NCBI GenBank assembly: GCA_004557385.1
Contig: SFEA01000002.1
Coordinates: 1-64,000, forward strand
Length of the DNA stretch: 64,000 bases
Direction: 5' to 3'
Origin: Bacteroidales bacterium
GTDB lineage: Bacteria; Bacteroidota; Bacteroidia; Bacteroidales; Muribaculaceae
The notes beneath the pieces were generated by a model. It did no database searches. It saw only the letters and a list, made by a program, of their open reading frames with translations, and was not told the origin of the DNA. Below are positions 60,329 through 64,000 of this stretch, piece by piece; within the stretch, counting starts at the first letter, position 1, and the number at the start of each line of letters is the position of its first letter. The translations under genes were made by a program, and so were the position numbers.

Positions 60329-62791
60329 ATGAAGAAAATAATAGCTTTCTGGGCAGCTGTGGCGATGTGTGCCACTGCGTATGCTGCACTGGTCAAGGTG
60401 GACACGTTGCGCTATGCCGGCGAGTTTGCTCTTGTACAGCCGGTGATGATTGACAGCGTCGACACTGGTTGCCGCGCGATGGATGTAACCAAGCAGCTTT
60501 CGGCATCGTTGCGCCTCGATGCCGTGGAAAAAGGCAAATTGTTGAGCGACGGCTGCATCATCACCACGTCGAAGCACGGCGCATTGCATCTGATGGGATT
60601 TGCCCTGTATGTGCCGAGTCGCAGCGAAGTGACAATCGACGTTAAAGGACTGAAGCATAAGGAGGTATACGTAGATGGCGAAAAGATTGCCGAGTCGGGC
60701 AAAACCACGCTCGACGCCCTTTGGCACAAGGTGGTGATAAAGAGTCTTGCCACGGCAGCCGGCACCGACACTGTGAGCGTGAGCGTTGACGGCGGCAAAA
60801 CCGAGGTGCGAGTGGCTGACATTGCTGCAAATCATTCTCGCAGCTATGGTCTGCTCGACGTGCTGCATGCAAGCCGCTACTATGGCGCGTCGCTGTCGGC
60901 CGACGGTCGCTATCTGTCGTATGGCGTAACCATCACTCGCGCAGGCGGCAACCGCTCGTGGCAAACCTATATCAAGGACCTCACAACAGGCAATATAGTG
61001 GCTCGTTTGGCTGACAATGTGCATTGGATGCCTCGCTCATGCGCCTACTACATCACCCGCACCGGCATCTCGGGCGCTCGCCAATTGGTTACCGTCGACC
61101 CGCGCACCGGCGTCGAGAAGGTGCTTGTCGACAATCTGCCTGAAGGCAGTTTCACGGTCGCACCCGGCGAGGATTTCCTGATTTTCACAACCACCGAGAA
61201 CGGACCTGCCGACGACAAGAGCGTCTATCAGATTATCGAGCCCGACGACCGTCAACCCGGATGGCGCAGCCGCAGCGGGCTGATGAAATACGACATAGCC
61301 ACCGGGCTGAGCACACCGCTCACCTTCGGACATCACGATGTGTCGTTGCACGACATCTCAGCCGATGGCAAGCGCCTGCTTGTGTCGGTTCATAGCAGCT
61401 GCCTCACCCAGCGCCCAACAAGCTTGAGCACCATAATGGTGTTGAACCTCGATGACATGAGCACCGACACCATCTGCGCCAACGATGGCTTTGTGTCGAA
61501 TGCGCAGTTTTCGCCCGACGGCAAAAGCGCGGTGGTGACCGGTTCGCCCGAGGCATTCGGCGGAATAGGCAAGAATGTTGCGGAGGGGCAGATTCCGAAT
61601 ATGTACGACATACAATTGTTTGTGGTGTCGCTCGCCGACATGAAGGTGAGGGCTATGACGCGCAATTTCAACCCCAGCATACAGCAAGTGGCTTGGAGCA
61701 ATCACGACGGAATGATTTATTTCACAGCCGAGGACCGCGACTATGTGAACATGTTCGCCATGAACCCGCGCAGCGGTGCCATTCGCCGCATCGACCTGCC
61801 CGAGGAAATGGTTGGCGGCTTCTCGCTTGCCAACGCCTCGAGTCGCGTGGCATTCTATGGGCAGAGCGCATCGAACAGCGACCGCCTCTACACTATGGAA
61901 GCAGGCAAGTGGCGCACCACTGTTGCCGATGATTTGAGCCGACAGACCCTCGACGGCATTGCCCTTGGCGAGTGCCGCGCGTGGAACTACATTAACGAGC
62001 AAGGCGACACCATCAGTTGCCGCTACTATCTGCCCGCCAACTTCGATGCCAATGCTAAATGGCCTATGATTGTGAACTACTACGGCGGATGCAGCCCAAC
62101 GAGCCGCTATTTCGAGTCGCGTTATCCGCAGCACGCCTATGCATCGCAAGGCTATGTGGTGCTGGTGATTAATCCTCGCGGTGCCAGCGGATTCGGGCAG
62201 AAACATTCGGCATGGCACGTGAACACCGCCGGCGAAGGCGTGGCTGACGACATCATCGGCGCCACACGTCAGTTCTGCCGCGAGCACGCATTTGTCAACG
62301 ACAAGAAGGTTGGGTGCATCGGCGCCAGCTACGGCGGTTTCATGACGCAATATCTGCAAACCCGCACCGACCTGTTTGCCGCTGCCATATCGCACGCCGG
62401 CATCAGCGACCACACCAGCTATTGGGGCGAAGGCTATTGGGGCTATAGCTACAGCGAGGTGTCGATGGCAGGCAATTATCCGTGGACCAACCGCCACCTG
62501 TTTGTCGACCAAAGTCCGCTGTTCAATGCCGACAAGATTCACACCCCGCTGCTGTTTGTGCATGGCACCAGCGACAACAATGTGCCGGTGGGCGAAAGCA
62601 TTCAAATGTACACCGCGCTCAAGCTGCTCGGACGCGAAACCGCCTTGGTGCTTGTTGAGGGCGAGGACCACCACATCACCGATTATCACAAGCGCATCAA
62701 GTGGCACAACACCATCATGGCATGGTTTGCCAAGTGGCTCAAGGACGATGCTTCGTGGTGGAATCAGATGTACGGCGGCAAGAGCCTGTAA
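60329..62791 (+). CDS. Exported S9-family (prolyl oligopeptidase/DPP-like) peptidase
   Basis: An 820-residue serine peptidase with a signal peptide (MKKIIAFWAAVAMCATAYA). The middle is a beta-propeller built of WD-like repeats (ATGLSTPLTFGHHDVSLHDISADGKRLLVS). The C-terminal alpha/beta-hydrolase domain has the nucleophile serine in CIGASYGGFMTQYL, the Asp in VHGTSDNNVPVGES and the His in GEDHHITDYHKR. Enzymes of this group remove dipeptides or cut short peptides, feeding peptide uptake. The gene is monocistronic and has a length typical for Bacteroidetes S9 peptidases. Confidence 0.9.
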   Translation: MKKIIAFWAAVAMCATAYAALVKVDTLRYAGEFALVQPVMIDSVDTGCRAMDVTKQLSASLRLDAVEKGKLLSDGCIITTSKHGALHLMGFALYVPSRSEVTIDVKGLKHKEVYVDGEKIAESGKTTLDALWHKVVIKSLATAAGTDTVSVSVDGGKTEVRVADIAANHSRSYGLLDVLHASRYYGASLSADGRYLSYGVTITRAGGNRSWQTYIKDLTTGNIVARLADNVHWMPRSCAYYITRTGISGARQLVTVDPRTGVEKVLVDNLPEGSFTVAPGEDFLIFTTTENGPADDKSVYQIIEPDDRQPGWRSRSGLMKYDIATGLSTPLTFGHHDVSLHDISADGKRLLVSVHSSCLTQRPTSLSTIMVLNLDDMSTDTICANDGFVSNAQFSPDGKSAVVTGSPEAFGGIGKNVAEGQIPNMYDIQLFVVSLADMKVRAMTRNFNPSIQQVAWSNHDGMIYFTAEDRDYVNMFAMNPRSGAIRRIDLPEEMVGGFSLANASSRVAFYGQSASNSDRLYTMEAGKWRTTVADDLSRQTLDGIALGECRAWNYINEQGDTISCRYYLPANFDANAKWPMIVNYYGGCSPTSRYFESRYPQHAYASQGYVVLVINPRGASGFGQKHSAWHVNTAGEGVADDIIGATRQFCREHAFVNDKKVGCIGASYGGFMTQYLQTRTDLFAAAISHAGISDHTSYWGEGYWGYSYSEVSMAGNYPWTNRHLFVDQSPLFNADKIHTPLLFVHGTSDNNVPVGESIQMYTALKLLGRETALVLVEGEDHHITDYHKRIKWHNTIMAWFAKWLKDDASWWNQMYGGKSL

Positions 62792-62898
62792 GTGAATTTC
62801 CCGATTGGCAGGTGTTGTAACGACACCTGCGCCTTTGTTGTTCAATTCGAGCGAGTGAAGGATGCTATTTTGTCTATTATAAAACCCTAAAAACATCC

Positions 62899-62945
62899 GA
62901 TAGTCTGCGAAACTGTGAAAATTATTGCAACTTTCGCAGACTATC
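62899..62945. repeat. Perfect 14-base inverted repeat
   Basis: GATAGTCTGCGAAA (62899-62912) and TTTCGCAGACTATC (62932-62945) pair perfectly around a 19-base AT-rich loop. A T run (CGCTTTTTCT) follows on the plus strand, and the promoter of the next gene begins about 25 bases further on. It could be a terminator of the peptidase gene or an operator of the downstream ATPase. Confidence 0.75.
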
Positions 62946-62969
62946 AGCGCTTTTTCTAAGAATTATCAC

Positions 62970-62977
62970 TAAATTTG
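62970..62977 (+). promoter_or_regulatory. -7 element of the right-edge ATPase gene
   Basis: TAAATTTG fits TAnnTTTG and lies 25 bases before the start codon at 63002, immediately downstream of the inverted repeat. Confidence 0.55.
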
Positions 62978-63001
62978 CACTCATAAATACAAAATTTTTT
63001 T

Positions 63002-64000
63002 ATGAGACAGATTATTGTTGGTAGAAAAAAGGAGTTGGCACAGATTGACCAATATTATAAGTCGGGGAAGGCTGAATTTATTGCTGTGTATGGTAGAAGA
63101 CGAATAGGAAAAACTTACCTAGTTCGCCAGTACTTCAAGAATCAGTTTGCTTTCGATATGACAGGTGTAATGGAGGGGAGTAAATCAGAGCAGATGACCG
63201 CATTTCATGCAGCTTTAAAGACGTATGGATATGCAGGTAAGAAGAATCTGAACTGGATTGATGCATTCTTTGCACTTCGTCAGCTTCTTGAGTCAAAGAT
63301 TGAGACTGGCAAACGATGTGTAATCTTTATTGATGAATTGCCCTGCCTCGATACCCCTAAAGCAGGATTCGTAAATGCTCTCGGACATTTTTGGAACAAT
63401 TGGGCAAATTGGCAGTCGGAGATTATGTTGATTGTATGTGGTTCTGCAACATCGTGGATGGTACGCAATGTTATCGACAACCACGGAGGACTTCATGACC
63501 GTATTACTCACGAAATGCATTTGCATCCATTTACGTTGAGTGAAACCGAAGAGTTTTTTGTGAATAATGGTTTTGTTTGGAATCGCCTCAGTATTATTCA
63601 GGCATATATGGCTATTGGAGGAGTTCCTTACTATATGAGTCTATTTGAGAAGACCGATAGCCCTGCCACGGGATTGGATAGATTGTTTTTCAGCGAAAAT
63701 GCAGAGTTAAAGAAGGAGTACCGCAGATTGTTCTCATCGTTATTTAAGAATCCTCAGCCATACCTTGAAATCATCTCTCAACTCGCCAAATATCCAAAAG
63801 GACTTACAAGAGAGGATTTGAGTGAGAAGTTGAACACATCAAATAATGGTAAGTTAGGGGATATGCTGACCGACCTTGTGTATTGCGACTTCTTACGAAA
63901 GTATAATGTGCGAGAGAAGAAGATAAAATCGAACTCTGCTATCTACCAGTTGGTTGACTTCTATACAATATTCTATAATACTTTTGCCTGCAAAAATATT
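63002..64000 (+). CDS. ATPase_2/DUF234-type ATP-binding protein, cut by window edge
   Basis: The frame is open from the ATG at 63002 to base 64000 (333 codons), and continues beyond the window. Walker A is YGRRRIGKTYLVRQYF, Walker B CVIFIDELPCLD, and the sensor I region is IVCGSATSWMV. A winged-helix part follows (ITHEMHLHPFTLSETEEFF, then YPKGLTREDLSEKL). It belongs to the archaeal-type ATPase family (ATPase_2), which often ends in a DUF234 restriction-endonuclease-like domain; that part is not in view. Codon use is clearly more AT-rich than in the S9 peptidase, which suggests transfer. It is not closely similar to the ATPase at 58904. Confidence 0.85.
   Translation, partial: MRQIIVGRKKELAQIDQYYKSGKAEFIAVYGRRRIGKTYLVRQYFKNQFAFDMTGVMEGSKSEQMTAFHAALKTYGYAGKKNLNWIDAFFALRQLLESKIETGKRCVIFIDELPCLDTPKAGFVNALGHFWNNWANWQSEIMLIVCGSATSWMVRNVIDNHGGLHDRITHEMHLHPFTLSETEEFFVNNGFVWNRLSIIQAYMAIGGVPYYMSLFEKTDSPATGLDRLFFSENAELKKEYRRLFSSLFKNPQPYLEIISQLAKYPKGLTREDLSEKLNTSNNGKLGDMLTDLVYCDFLRKYNVREKKIKSNSAIYQLVDFYTIFYNTFACKNI

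Noticed and set aside
61358..62896. 512-codon minus-strand ORF over the S9 peptidase
   Set aside because: Sequence lacks family motifs and covers a gene with an intact catalytic triad.

Overview
The window looks like a chromosomal segment of a Bacteroidales bacterium, probably a gut member close to Muribaculaceae or Bacteroides; the family is inferred, the order is better supported. Supporting signs are many promoters with the Bacteroidetes -7 element TAnnTTTG, weak Shine-Dalgarno sequences, a MurF-alanine racemase fusion, DUF2027-Smr, GSCFA and DUF4105 proteins, and a TonB-type outer-membrane barrel with an N-terminal carboxypeptidase-regulatory-like domain. Most of the window is compact, codon-biased housekeeping DNA with a few AT-richer accessory patches.

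Layout. 1-1300: a left-truncated HEPN-domain gene and a hairpin-rich gap. 1330-11613: type I asparaginase, the operon metallophosphoesterase-SPOR lipoprotein-ettA, an ATPase-DUF4435 (OLD-like) gene overlapping menA, an amidase, a DUF2027-Smr protein with an EFR1 ferredoxin-flavodoxin. 10762-18029: a six-gene minus-strand run, GSCFA, MurF-Alr, TadA, a phosphoribosyltransferase, CodB and a secreted esterase. 18228-25377: gyrB, an HTH-HipA toxin-antitoxin pair, glgB with a histone-H1-like tail, and a MoeB/ThiF-type adenylyltransferase. 25580-28270: a scarred accessory patch with an IS3 remnant, broken surface-glycan genes and one intact glycosyltransferase. 28296-33540: outer-membrane barrel, RsmF-type methyltransferase, acyltransferase. 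33696-39403: arginine and proline synthesis (argR, GNAT, argG, argC, argD, proC). 39441-49892: ssb, acyl-CoA synthetase, a repeat-built small lipoprotein, RNase R, nagB, a Wzc-like tyrosine kinase with a Tyr-Gly tail, tRNA-His and nagA. 50446-58762: AraC regulator, DUF4105, PrsW, a PafA-like protein that has lost its active site, and secA behind a structured leader. 58904-64000: two DUF4143/DUF234-type ATPases flanking an S9 peptidase.

How the genes work together. argR with the GNAT-argG-argC-argD cluster forms a regulated arginine module. nagA and nagB together turn N-acetylglucosamine-6-phosphate into fructose-6-phosphate. MurF-Alr makes and attaches D-alanine for peptidoglycan, while DUF4105, PrsW and SecA act in envelope biogenesis.

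The most unusual signals are: a 40-bp-phased array of near-palindromes in front of the ATPase at 58904-60106; the catalytically dead PafA-like protein before secA; the 14-tyrosine (Tyr-Gly) tail of the Wzc homologue; the ATPase-DUF4435 gene coupled to menA; and the PRTase-CodB pair in a cell-wall operon. I did not find a CRISPR array, rRNA genes, a prophage or a complete large mobile element.
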